Origin: Acrasis kona
Lineage: Eukaryota > Heterolobosea > Eutetramitea > Acrasida > Acrasidae
DNA: 46,798 bases
Reading direction: 5' to 3'
Assembly (NCBI GenBank): GCA_026419775.2
Contig: JAOPGA020001148.1
Coordinates: forward strand, 1 to 46,798
Position numbers and translations under genes: made by a program. The notes under the pieces are model-generated. The model worked only from the letters and a program-made list of their open reading frames with translations, did no database searches and was not told where the DNA came from. Shown piece by piece: positions 8,034 through 17,673 of this stretch. Each line of letters begins with the position of its first letter. Within the stretch, counting starts at the first letter, position 1.

Positions 8034-10350
8034 TAATATGTCAACCTTTAATTTCTTTGGACAAAAGAAGTCTAAATACTCTTCAAATTTGTAAATATTA
8101 ATTTCAGAACTCATTTTCAAACGTTTGAAAATCATCATATTTGTTTCTCCAATAAAATCGTCCAACCCTTCATTATTTAAAAGGACCACTGTAATATTTT
8201 TCTTGATTGTAGTTCGTTTCATTTTTTGATTGTATAAAACAGTATTGGTTGCTCTTATGTACTTTTCATCGACTTGATTTGTATTGGTTGTACCCTTCAA
8301 CTTATCATACATACTATCTGAGTTGAGTCTCATAAATGTTACATAGATATGTATCTTGTCTTGTTCTCCAAACAACTTGCTTACCAAGTTTAATTCTTCA
8401 TCTATTTCTGCAACCAGCAGATTGTCCCCTCTATTTCGATCCTGAATCCAAATAACAGAAGTATTGCCAGAGTTATCTTTCAATTTAATCATGCGGTCGA
8501 ACGAGTTTGAACATTTGGTTACTGGCTCAATAACACAATTATATGGTAGATATTCGAAATAACTAGAAAAGTCTGAAGTATGTATGGCCCCTGCATATAT
8601 GTTTCCTTTGAAACTTTTGATCTCGGCCAACTTTGGTTCTTTCGCAGTAATTCCGTCAAATTGAAAAACTACGGCTTCAGGTTTTACAAAAGCACAGTCA
8701 CCTAAAGTAGAACCTTTTAGGAAAGGAAACAAATCACAATATCTGCTATGATTAGAGCAATATGTCAACCTCAAGGTTATTGCTCTTTTGCAAACAAACT
8801 CCCAAAGATCACCATTTCCAGTCTCAAGAGGGAGGAGGAACTCCGACTTGAGTTGGCAATCCTTAAACATCATCGAAGCAAAGTGCATGGTATAGTAGGA
8901 TGCCACTAATTTTACTGCTCCTGTACCACTGCTTTTATCAACACTAAGACCCATAAAATTCGCTACGTCTGCAATACCCATCCTCGCCTGTAAATCGTCA
9001 AATCCTGCAGTTGAGGCTCGAAGTGTTGCATTGTCATCAGTAAGAAGTTTGAATACTGCCATAGTGAGGAGCATGTTATAAACACGAAGAAGCTTTGGTG
9101 ACCTATAAATATTAATACGATCTGAGGGGGTTACTAAAAGCCGCAGTCCTGGTATTTGAAACTCTTCAATTTGAGTCTTCTCGCAGTAACGCTTCAAGCT
9201 TTCAAGCGTTGGTGGCACGCTGTCATACGATGTTCTACTATTGATGAACCCGAACACAACATGGTGGACTTGTATTGGTATTCCCTGAGTGTATTTCAAC
9301 ACTTCCTCAACAAACCTATCAATTCCTTCTTCTAAGCAATTTTGAAGTAGAGGATGTCCTGTACGGACAGCAGTCTGAAGTATTATCTGCTTCAATACTG
9401 ATTTGGTGAACGGTGGAAAATCAATGGTTGCAATTAGGCCAGGGGATTGCGCAGAGTACCTATCGAACAAATTTCCCCCAAGCATACTTAGGATTGGAGA
9501 TCTACCCGACAAATAAAACATCATTCCGCCTGTTGACATCATCGCGTTTAGAGCATCCCAAATTTTGTATGTTGTTGTAACGAGACCATCGCTGATTATT
9601 TCCGACAGATCCTTTTTTGCTTCTCCTCTCATCTTAATCTGGCGAGAACGGTCAATTAAATGGATGAGCAAGTCTATCTCATCCATGTGTATGAATATGA
9701 TTTCCTTCTTCTTCATATTCAAAATGTACTCTGCAAGTTTATATAGTTTAAAGTATCTTTGGTAATATTGTCTTAGCTTTGCTTCCTCTGAAATTTTACT
9801 CTCCTCTTGTTTTAACCAATCCGAAAATTGTTCTTCATTGACCGAAAATTTTCTGAGTATAATGTGAAATACAATATCAGACTCACTTCGGCCCCTGACA
9901 TCTTCCTCTGACATCAAGTCGAAGAGTATGTCCGCACAAAACGTTTTCTCTGGATCGCAAATCAATTTCGCAAATCGTTTGGCTTCAATTGTGTTGAAAT
10001 GGCTCTTTCCGTTTTTCTCCTCATCCAGCATGGCGCTTACAGAACTTGTCATATTCGCTCCAAACCTATAAATCTTAGAGGCTGGTCAAAAAAAAATACC
10101 TTGTCTTTCCCACACCATACATTTGGCCAGCACAGCACAGACGTAATGAGCGAAAGGTCTCTCTACTTGACACATTCCATCTTATTAGTCCTCTTCGAAA
10201 ATTGTTATAATTCGATTGAAAGGTCTCCAACATCCTTATGTACAGGCCAGGATGAATGTGGTAGTTTAACTTATTTTCATAAAGTGTGAAGGTTTTACTC
10301 TCGATCTCTTCAAATTCATCATGACTTTCATTATTTTTTAAAACATGCAT
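8022..10350 (-). CDS. RHS/Crinkler-type protein: P-loop NTPase plus PD-(D/E)XK-like nuclease
   Basis: There are two exons, 10350-10100 and 10065-8022, with a 34-bp intron (GTATTT...TTATAG). The protein has 764 residues. Splicing rebuilds the P-loop region AGQMYGVGKT (about 74-83). Walker B is IIFIHMDEID (about 207-216). A middle helical part follows, with a sensor-like YLSGRSPIL. The C-terminal part has the order expected of RHS/CRN nucleases: helix Glu in GDLWEFV, Asp in FQFDG (about 553), then E-x-K in LAEIKS (about 567). Families of this layout are retrotransposon hot-spot proteins of trypanosomes and Crinkler proteins of oomycetes, fungi and protists, proposed to act in conflict with transposons or other cells. 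No ubiquitin-like header is visible, so the N-terminus may be lost or short. Its last codons and stop lie in duplicated host sequence. The gene itself looks intact. Confidence 0.72.
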
Positions 10351-10389
10351 CCGTGAATGTAGACTAGGGCTCCCACCAAAAGTAATTGT

Positions 10390-10454
10390 TCTGGAATTTT
10401 GTTTTGTTTTGCTAAGTCTAAGTCTGGAATTTTTATTGTTTTGCTAAGTTTAAA
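10390..10454. repeat. Imperfect tandem duplication, two ~33-bp units
   Basis: Units 10390-10422 and 10423-10454 both begin TCTGGAATTTT and end in GTTTTGCTAAGT plus TCTAAG or TTTAAA. They lie just upstream of the RHS-like gene's first codon and before a TTCCGTTCCGTTC run. Confidence 0.8.
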
Positions 10455-10547
10455 TTCTAAATAATTTTGTTTGTTCCGTTCCGTTCAAAAGGCGAACAAT
10501 CAGACCAAATGAAGATCCGACCGAATACTCATAATTCTCACATATGA

Positions 10548-11045
10548 TCACAAATCCTTCTCGTCTTTCAAAATCTTACCAATCTTTTTGGATAGAATGT
10601 CCTTGGTGTCCCCGCTCACCCAGTGGAATCTCACAAGCTCAACGTAGCCGGAGACTGATGTCTCTTCCAATATTGTGTTGATGAAGAGACTTTACAGCTT
10701 CCGAGGGATCTCACCTTCGAACATCTCTTTGTAGGCCTTTGGAGAGAAGCTGAAGATTGTTTCTAGAGCAGGGTGACTCGCTTCATTTCTTTTCCCTTTA
10801 GCTTTGACCTCGCAAGATGTCAAATCAAGCTAATGTCTATCTCCGTGGCATGAGTATTCTTCAAAAGTGTTGCTGGTGGTAATATTTACTTCCTTCCATG
10901 GCTTTCCGATTGCGCTTGATGGCATAGTCATTGCTAAAATGTTCAATCGTACCACTATTCTTGTCATCATGGATTTCTTTGTTCACGTTGGAGATGTATC
11001 AGTCTATCTCGTTGTCCTTCATTGTCATTGTTCTGTTTTTAGACT
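10548..11045 (-). pseudogene. Decayed nuclease-like gene fragment (RHS/Crinkler-like?)
   Basis: On the minus strand this stretch reads as protein-like sequence broken by stops and frame changes. Upstream (10890-11045) are charged residues ending near YAIKRNRKAMEG. Around 10800-10840 an acidic strand, ATEIDISL, is followed in another frame by LTSCEVKAKGKRNE. A segment ALETIFSFSPKAYKEMFEGE then meets an in-frame TAA near 10690, and coding-like sequence continues to a TGA at 10548. Asp followed by E-x-K (CEVKAK) is the signature of a PD-(D/E)XK nuclease, as in its intact neighbour, though the two are not obviously close paralogues. At least one stop and one or two frameshifts make it a relic. 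Base composition is higher in GC than its surroundings. Confidence 0.5.
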
Positions 11046-11101
11046 GACTTTTTTTGACTTTCTCTGATTTTGCATATCTTTACAATAGGAATTGCACTAT
11101 G

Positions 11102-11164
11102 AAATAAATAATAAATAAATAATAAATAATAAATAAATAATAAATAAATAATAAATAAATATTC
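11102..11164. repeat. AAAT/AATAA microsatellite
   Basis: An uninterrupted run of AATAAAT-type units about 60 bp long lies between the decayed nuclease fragment and the 1.3-kb inverted-repeat unit. Confidence 0.9.
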
Positions 11165-11212
11165 ATTCATCTAAGAGAACACATACTCTCGTCACGTTCA
11201 TCTCAAAAGACC

Positions 11213-11233
11213 CGTGATTTTTAAAGTACTACT
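11213..11233 (+). repeat. 21-bp inverted repeat, left arm (19/21 match)
   Basis: CGTGATTTTTAAAGTACTAC plus T. Its imperfect reverse complement lies at 12503-12523. A local GTGATTT...AAATCAC hairpin (11214-11240) overlaps this arm. Confidence 0.6.
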
Positions 11234-11393
11234 AAATCACAAAATTCTGCTACTTTTGAAGTTATAAATTACTGCTTCGGAGTTGGTTAAAAAGTAGTAC
11301 NAAAAGTACCAAAATAAACTGCGATTGATTAAATTANGAAGTTCAATTAGTAGAGGTGACNCAATATCNATTCAAATGAATGATGTCGTTATG

Positions 11394-12299
11394 CTACGAA
11401 AAGTGTGTCACGCGGATGAAAAAGTAAGATTGGATGTAGAAGAGGAACTTTCCGGAGCAAATACTGCTACTTTTCTTGTACTTTTGGGCATTGATTTCAC
11501 TGTTTTGTAGAGGCAAGCGGACTAGTACTCCGAAGAAGCAACTGTGACTCTTTAATACATTATAAATCAACGATTTATTGCACTTAACAGAGTTTTGCTT
11601 TTTTTTTTTATAAAAAGAATCTTCGAGATCATCATCATCTACTCCACTGTAATCAATACAGAATACGGAGTCCGATTGTTGTTTGATCTGTTCTCTTAAT
11701 TTGATAAAATGAATTATTGGGTGGTCGTGAGGTGCTATTCCCAATTCTTCTTTCATAAAATCATGCGGATCAAATTGGCTTTGGCACCTCAGACTGCAAT
11801 GCTAATATGGTATGTGGTAATTGATTATTGACTCCGATATAGTTAAAATGACCTCTTTGTCATGTAAGTCCTTTGTGCTTTTGACTCTTTTTTCTGAACT
11901 GATAATTGCTAATCGCCGCAAAGGCATGTTTTCAACGTGTCCTTGTTTATGTAAATGGTTTTGTACGTCAGTAAGAGATGCGAATTTTTCTGTTGTTGTT
12001 AATACCTTTCCGCTATTATCCGGTATGTCTTTCGTGAAGAAAACTAGAAACTCCTCGGCACCTCCTTCTGTTTGTCTGTGTACAGGAAAAATGCTTTTTT
12101 TATGAAGAGACTCATTGTCGTCTGTGTAGTGTATGTCTATGACCTTATTAGTTTTTTCTTGAGACCAAGTAATGTTTGTTGACGCCAAAATTGGGGAACA
12201 TCCATGCTGGACAAATGTTGTGGGATTATCATTCTTGTTTGTCTCATACCGCGAATGGTCCCACTTGGCAACAAAACCAAAGACAACCTTGGCGTTCAT
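11394..12299 (-). pseudogene. Broken or unrecognised two-part gene inside the inverted-repeat unit
   Basis: The upstream frame (12299-11802) gives 165 residues starting MNAKVVFGFVAKWDHSRYET. The downstream frame (about 11790-11394) reads LRCQSQFDPHDFMKEELGI and then DHPIIHFIKLREQIKQQ, with an acidic DDDDLED stretch. The two could be joined by a 54-bp intron with a poor 5' site (GTCATT) ending at ATATTAG near 11805, or separated by a frameshift. I recognise no domain. The downstream part degrades into low-complexity sequence and runs towards four ambiguous bases at 11301-11369. It is either a young orphan gene of the island or a decayed element gene. Confidence 0.35.
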
Positions 12300-12850
12300 T
12301 TCACTGAAGTATATTCAATGTAAGGTTAGACCTCAACCGACATTTGAAAACTTATGGATGATCCATAATTTTGTAAAGATAATTGTAACGAGATCCATTA
12401 CGAAAAAACGTTGATGGTCCAATTAATGCAATTTCAATAATTCAGCCGGCGTTGCAAGACTTCATCAAAGAATTTTTAACATTGTGATGCCGCTATATAT
12501 CTAGTACTACTTTCAAAATCACGTGATTCTTCTTGTGCAAAATTTAAACAAAACAGAAAAATCTACATCTCAAAAGGTGAGTCGATCAGACAGCGAGAAC
12601 TCTTTTCTGGTGCAAGCTTTTATCTTCAAATATAATGCACATGTTGTTGATTGGTATGCACCTTGTCCTAGTGATTTGTTACATTGTGTAAATCTTTCGA
12701 TGCTCTGGCAGATTCTGCTGCGTATGAATGTTCATCCAATGGTGTTCAGTTAATGCTACTACGAGTTGATGTGCTGGGCGAACGATTAAATGAGACCAAT
12801 TGTATTCCAATTTGCTTCGGCTCCATTCTCCACAATTGATGCGAACACAA
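12300..12850. other. Intergenic part of the island, no convincing gene
   Basis: A 76-residue plus-strand ORF at 12523-12753 (MILLVQNLNKTEKST...) has no recognisable motif, and its start lies in the inverted-repeat arm. The rest has no coding character. The right end of the island meets the duplicated host sequence at about 12851. Confidence 0.5.
12503..12523 (-). repeat. 21-bp inverted repeat, right arm
   Basis: AGTACTACTTTCAAAATCAC plus G on the plus strand; reverse-complemented it matches 11213-11233 at 19 of 21 positions. The arms bound about 1.3 kb. I could not find a clear target-site duplication outside them. Confidence 0.6.
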
Positions 12851-13133
12851 TTTCAACTCGAGGACAAGACCACTTACACTGGCATCAAAGATAGGAGCCA
12901 TCATTGTGGAAGCTCTCTACTCTCTACATGCAAGAGGAACCTATCAATGTTACGAAAAAGTTATTCTACATACACAAAGTGTGCTTCAACAATTATAAAT
13001 GTTTTTATATTTTATCAAAATGTGAATGTTCTGCGCTATATCCAAAGAATGGGAACTTTTTGGTATCTCTCAAGGGACCAGATGCTGCGATTTCAATCTG
13101 GTGCCTAATGTTCTCTGTCCTAACAGCTCTTCG
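12851..13133 (+). repeat. Right copy of the host duplication (hyccin-like 3' fragment plus end of the two-TM gene)
   Basis: It carries a 5'-truncated copy of hyccin-like exon 4 (with a 9-bp in-frame deletion after CACTGG), the intact 3' UTR, and the genuine C-terminal coding end of the two-TM gene on the minus strand. Compare 7806-8033. Confidence 0.85.
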
Positions 13134-13454
13134 TTCAAACATCCTGTAAATTTGATGAAATAAAATTATCACTAGCACAACAAGGAAATATAAACATGTA
13201 AGTGCAACCGCTGACCAAAAGGAGCTGTTAATGTTTGGTTTGTTGTCGTTGTTCATGTCACGAAGCCACAATCCACCCATTACAAGCCAAGCTATTACAC
13301 ATGCCACAGAAAAGAGAATACAAAGGTTTCTGAAGATTCTGAAGATTCCAAACGGAAACACAAATTCTGGTTCGTCTGGTTGCTCCTCATGAGATACTAC
13401 TGGTTGTACGGATAAAGTGACAGCATCTGCAGTCCCGTTGTCTTGTTGTTCCAT
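13005..13454 (-). CDS. Two-TM membrane protein, 149 residues
   Basis: An acidic, Gln-rich cytosolic-type N-terminus (about residues 1-40) is followed by two hydrophobic helices: LCILFSVACVIAWLVMGGLW (about 45-64) and WSAVALTCLYFLVVLVIILF (about 81-100). A short loop containing NNDNKPNIN joins them. The C-terminal tail after the second helix is basic and then amphipathic (FERRAVRTENIRHQIEIA). This is a hairpin membrane protein of unknown family. A relic of its C-terminal coding sequence occurs at about 7995-8033 beside the hyccin-like gene. This implies the two genes were convergent neighbours before the island separated them. Confidence 0.6.
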   Translation of the reverse strand: MEQQDNGTADAVTLSVQPVVSHEEQPDEPEFVFPFGIFRIFRNLCILFSVACVIAWLVMGGLWLRDMNNDNKPNINSSFWSAVALTCLYFLVVLVIILFHQIYRMFERRAVRTENIRHQIEIAASGPLRDTKKFPFFGYSAEHSHFDKI

Positions 13455-13607
13455 GTCGTGATATTTTTGTAAACAGTCGGGATGTCGGAGGAGGTTAAGT
13501 AGATTGTTGCTTTGGAAATGGAAGTGAATCTTGACGATTTAATGAAACAGGGTTTTTAGAATTGAAAGTAGACAAAGCATCCGTGTAACATTAATGATTG
13601 TAATAAT

Positions 13608-14654
13608 TTATTCACTACAAACAATACTTGTATCAGAAAAGTTATCAACTCTCCTCACTCCATTAACACTACCCAGCGTCGTAACAACGTCCTGAAAAGA
13701 AAGTTTTTCGTCCCACAAACCAACAATCATATCAATCAACTCCTGAGAATATTGCAATTTTTTCCCTTGATTCTGCTCCATGATGAATTTTTTTATTTGT
13801 GCTCCAATATATTTTTGTTGGCAAATGGTGTCAGCCGAGCACAAAGTTACTAATTGTAGTAAAGTAGCACCGAATGATCCAATCGTAGACAAACCAATAT
13901 AACAATCATCATCAAACCTTGCTCCCCGATAACTGCCATCAATCGAAAGATATCTCGCGCATCTAGTGGCTACACAAAAATTACCATCTTCTTTAATGTA
14001 AATATATTGAGGTGTCGGTTTATGTGGAGGCGCAATTCCATTCATTTGCATTTTCAAATAAGATTGAGCTGCTTGTAGGGCTACCTTACGGACGATTTGT
14101 TCGTCTACCTGATTTTTATCTGCACCGTAACGGTCGGGAATGTACGTATTTGCTAAATTGGGGAGGCGTGGTACTATGATGCAGTAGCAATCCTTATAAT
14201 ATTTTTCTTGTGGGACAAAATGCTTAATCACTTGAATGACACCGTCACTGTTCAAGGATTGAATGTTTTCGCACTTGATGAATGAGAATGGAAGTGATTT
14301 TCAATATGTTACCTCGATGTCTACATCAATAACTTGATTTTCAAGAATAATCACTACCTGAGTACCATCGGTAGCGGTTCCTGCGTATGTGGTGTTCTCA
14401 TAGCTGATTAAACTTTCGTGTATTAGATACTCCGAACCGATTTTACGGTCCATTCTTTCGTAAGGTTGTAGCTGATCAGGTACGCACACTTCGTTGTAAT
14501 TTTTCTTTTTCTCTTCTCTTTCTAAGCATGATTCGCACTGCCAATATCCTTCATTACCCAACATCCCCTCTTCATTTCCGCAGCTAATAGATTCTCCTCT
14601 CCCATACCCGAAGGTTGTTCTACAAAAGTAATGATTATTCGTTCGGTAATGCAT
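13608..14654 (-). CDS. Pseudokinase with a Cys-rich N-terminal segment
   Basis: There are two exons, 14654-14313 and 14273-13608, with a 39-bp intron (GTAACA...ATCAAG). The protein has 335 residues. The N-terminal ~60 residues contain CGNEEGMLGNEGYWQCESC, a possible small zinc site. After that the chain follows the protein-kinase order: a glycine-loop-like LIHESLISYENTTYAGTATD, a beta3-like GTQVVIIL lacking the Lys, an alphaC-like region, then SDGVIQVIKHFVPQEKYYKD, which is the 'HPxIVxxxxxFxxxxYxxIV' block. A catalytic-loop-position segment GIAPPHKPTPQYIYIKEDG lacks HRD, and the following strand lacks DFG. It should be unable to phosphorylate, and an allosteric or scaffolding role is inference. 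Upstream in-frame ATGs are not joined by any good intron, so 14654 is used as the start. Confidence 0.55.
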
Positions 14655-15132
14655 TGTTTGTTCTTTAATTTCAAGACTGGTAGTTTTTTGTTCTTGAACA
14701 TGCGAAGTTGTCTGAATGCTTTACAACTTACACGAACTTCGTCTTCCACCGAACTTCATTTTCCACCCTGTTATTAATATTTTGTTACAAAATCACGTTT
14801 ACATACATTTAGCAAATTAGATGTTAACAGCAAATGTATAAAAACATGGTAAACTATCTATAATATACTCTGTACTGCTTTTATTTCGATAATACCTTGT
14901 GTTTATGAAGTTTTTAGATAAATTTTTGCTTGTCGTTGATGCCTGCCGTTGAGTGTAACATTGACGAAGTGTGCTGTTAGATTTATTATAACACATTTAC
15001 ATGAAATTAGTTCCTTCTACTCCGCTCTAATTCGAAAAGGGATTATTAATGGCACTTCCTCAATCGGCGACTCAGCATGTCCAAATTTGTGTTTTGTCAG
15101 TCATTGTCAATATTATTGATTGTTTTTCAAAA
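14655..15132. promoter_or_regulatory. Divergent intergenic region, pseudokinase / RGS receptor
   Basis: About 480 bp lie between the divergent start codons. A short plus-strand ORF beginning at 15049 is in frame with the receptor and could be its true N-terminus. The rest is AT-rich with no RNA gene or repeat that I can see. Confidence 0.4.
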
Positions 15133-17273
15133 ATGAACCAACAGTTGGTCCAACACCCTTCGTTTATCAATTCCAACACAAGTAGTCATGAAGACACCTT
15201 TTCAGACTATGATACATTCTCCAGTATCAATTCGGATAGGGCCAAAGCGATCAAGCTGAAGAGGGTTGTTCAAATTTTCAAGAAGGGGTATGAAGCAAGA
15301 AATCAAAAGTGGTGTACCATAAGACTCAAAACGTTGTTCATATTGGGGTCATTGTTTATCGTCCTAATAGTGATTTTCTGCTCTGTTGTCTTTGGGGCAT
15401 TTCCCGTACAGTAAGTACAACAGTTAGTAGAAGACTAACATGATTTAGATATGTGAATATAGAGAGTGGAGATGTTAACAAGGTCGTCTCTTCTGTGATA
15501 TCATTTTTATCAGTTCAATCAAGAGCCTTGCGCGTACTCTCTATCAACAACGCAAACGCAGGATACAGCTATGACTTCATGATGGAATTGAGGACGACAA
15601 ACAACACATCTAAAGCAATTCAAGATTTTATCGATGGTTCGTATTCGGAGGCTACATTTACGGATTACTTCAATGTGGCCGCGTACTACTACTCAAATGG
15701 TACACAAATCTTCCAAGCAGGATTCGACCTGGTCACAAAGAAAACAGTAGAGCTGCCAGAGAGTATGAACCAATTACGCCCAGATGTTGACTTATTCGCC
15801 AAGAACATGAATGATTCACAAACAAATCAAGTCGGTTTTATAACATCTACAAATGGAGACATTTTATATGCCATGTCAAGACCAATTTCAAGAGATGGTG
15901 TCAATATAGATGGGTTTATGATATTTGGATATTTATATAGTACACTAACCATTTCACAAATTGCAGATGCTACTTCCTCATGCATTACAATGATGCCATG
16001 GGACGACCCAATTTCTCTACAGTACCTAAGCATGCTTTCTGGTGTCAACCCTACAATCCCCTCGGATACAGTTGTTAATTGGGATTTTGATTTTATCAAT
16101 CCGACACTAATGGACACCCAGAACCTACAATATCGCATGTGCTCAAAAAATATAGACATTGATTATAGTAACAAGCTAGGCTTGAGGGTTATGACTTTTC
16201 TTGTAATGAAGGGTGTTTATCAGAACCAAATCTTTTTTTTCCGAATTGATTATCAAAGGTCTAATATGATTCTTGGTATGAGTCTTATTTCCGTTGCTTT
16301 TGCTATTCTCTTTTGTTGTATTGTTGTTACTGTCGTCATCATCCTGACCCTCATTGATGTGAGTGTGTTGCGGAGGATTGCAAAACTAAAACTAAAAATA
16401 GAAGAGATTACAAAATCTCAAGACACTCATGCAAGGCTACAAATAAAATCGAATGATGAATTTGGTGTTCTTGCAAAGTGTATAGATGTGCTACTAAAGA
16501 AAATGGACGACACCAATAAAAATTTAGTAAATCAGTTCGACATTGCACTTGCGAGCGAGATGAGAAGTAAGGCTGTCATGAAAACAATTAAAGATTTTAT
16601 TGTGTGTGTTGATATCTATGGAAATATTCAAGATTCAAATCCAGCCTTTAATAGAAGATTCTTAGAAAAGCACAATGCTAGTAAATCAAATATTGAAGTC
16701 AACATCTCAAACTTCTTGAAGCATCCCATTGAGAAACTTGTTGAATTAAGCCAGACAGGTCAATCTGAAGATAGCTCTCTTGTAACTAGATTTGGAGAGG
16801 TCATACCGGTTACTGTATTTGTATCTTCAACTAAGCTTGAGGGCAATGTCACCATTGATGCGTTAGTTGTTGTACTTCGAACGACCAGTCCGCACGAAAC
16901 TCGTCAAGAAATAAAAGAGAGTGATGACTTTGAAAAACTAAATGACGATCCTGTGCGCAAAGCCCACTTTTTGAATTTTTGTAAAAACGAATGCTCCACT
17001 GAAAACATAATGTTTTTGAATGATGTCGATGTGTATAAAAGAATAAAGAACTCTGCTGAAAGGTTTAAAAAGCAAACAGAGATTATAAGTAGATACCTAC
17101 AACCATTGAAACTAAATTTATCTGCTTATGCCACACAAGTTGTGCTCCCTATAGTACTTGCTGGGTACGCACAAGTCGATCTGTTTGATAAGCTCGCAGA
17201 AATTGTTAAAGTTTTGATTGTAACTGACACCTATTCTCGTTTTACTAAACTAGAGAGAACTGGAAAGCTATAA
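15133..17273 (+). CDS. Sensor receptor: CHASE4-like ectodomain, TM, HAMP, PAS, RGS
   Basis: There are two exons, 15133-15410 and 15449-17273, with a 38-bp intron (GTAAGT, GACTAAC branch). The protein has 700 residues. Order: basic cytosolic head, TM1 (about 67-90, LFILGSLFIVLIVIFCSVVF), an extracellular ~270-residue region with CHASE4-like features (YSYDFMMELRTTNN..., later VAAYYYSNGTQIFQAGFD), and TM2 (about 366-397). A HAMP-like linker then ends near NDEFGVLAKCIDVLLKKMDD. Next is a PAS domain (about 470-580, FIVCVDIYGNIQDSNPAF). The C-terminal RGS domain (about 590-700) carries FLNFCKNECSTENIMFLNDV and LIVTDTYSRFTKL, matching the 'FxxFxxxExSxENIxFxxxx' and 'MxxDSYxRFLxS' blocks. It likely couples an extracellular ligand to acceleration of G-alpha GTP hydrolysis. 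The start could instead be 15049, adding 28 residues. Confidence 0.78.
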
Positions 17274-17673
17274 TAAATGTGATTATTGTCTTATTGGAGC
17301 ATTACTCGATTTCGAGCAGTAAACATCCTTATATGAGATTCACTTCAGCATTTTACGTCTCTTATCTAAAAGTGTGGGGTAGTATTTGTACGAGTTTGTA
17401 CAGCAATTTAAATTAGAGTAACGCGCGGTCAAAGTGTCATTACACCACGTAATCTGTGCATGTTATTTTTTGCGTTCGACGTGCAGGACGTTTTTGCTCT
17501 TTTGAATTACCAATTCTGCATTCACCTACTCTAGAGAGATATTTGCCTCTTATTATTAATATCAGTTGCAATCCCAATGTAATACGCTCTTACTTTTGCA
17601 ATTGTGCTCATAAATAGTTCTGGATTATCTCTGTTACATTGCGCTTGACCGGGTTGAGTAATTACTTGTAGTG
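17274..17673. other. Intergenic region, 400 bp
   Basis: This is the 3' flank of the receptor and the upstream region of the BBOF1-like gene. A short hairpin ATTAC-ACCAC-GTAAT lies near 17438-17453. I see no ORF, tRNA or repeat. Confidence 0.4.

Noticed and set aside
12523-12753. 76-residue plus-strand ORF in the island
   Set aside because: It starts in the inverted-repeat arm and has no motif, no splice partner and no coding-like neighbours.
17274-17673. Search for tRNA or snRNA genes in the longer gaps
   Set aside because: No cloverleaf, B-box of correct spacing, Sm site or other RNA signature was found in this or the other gaps.
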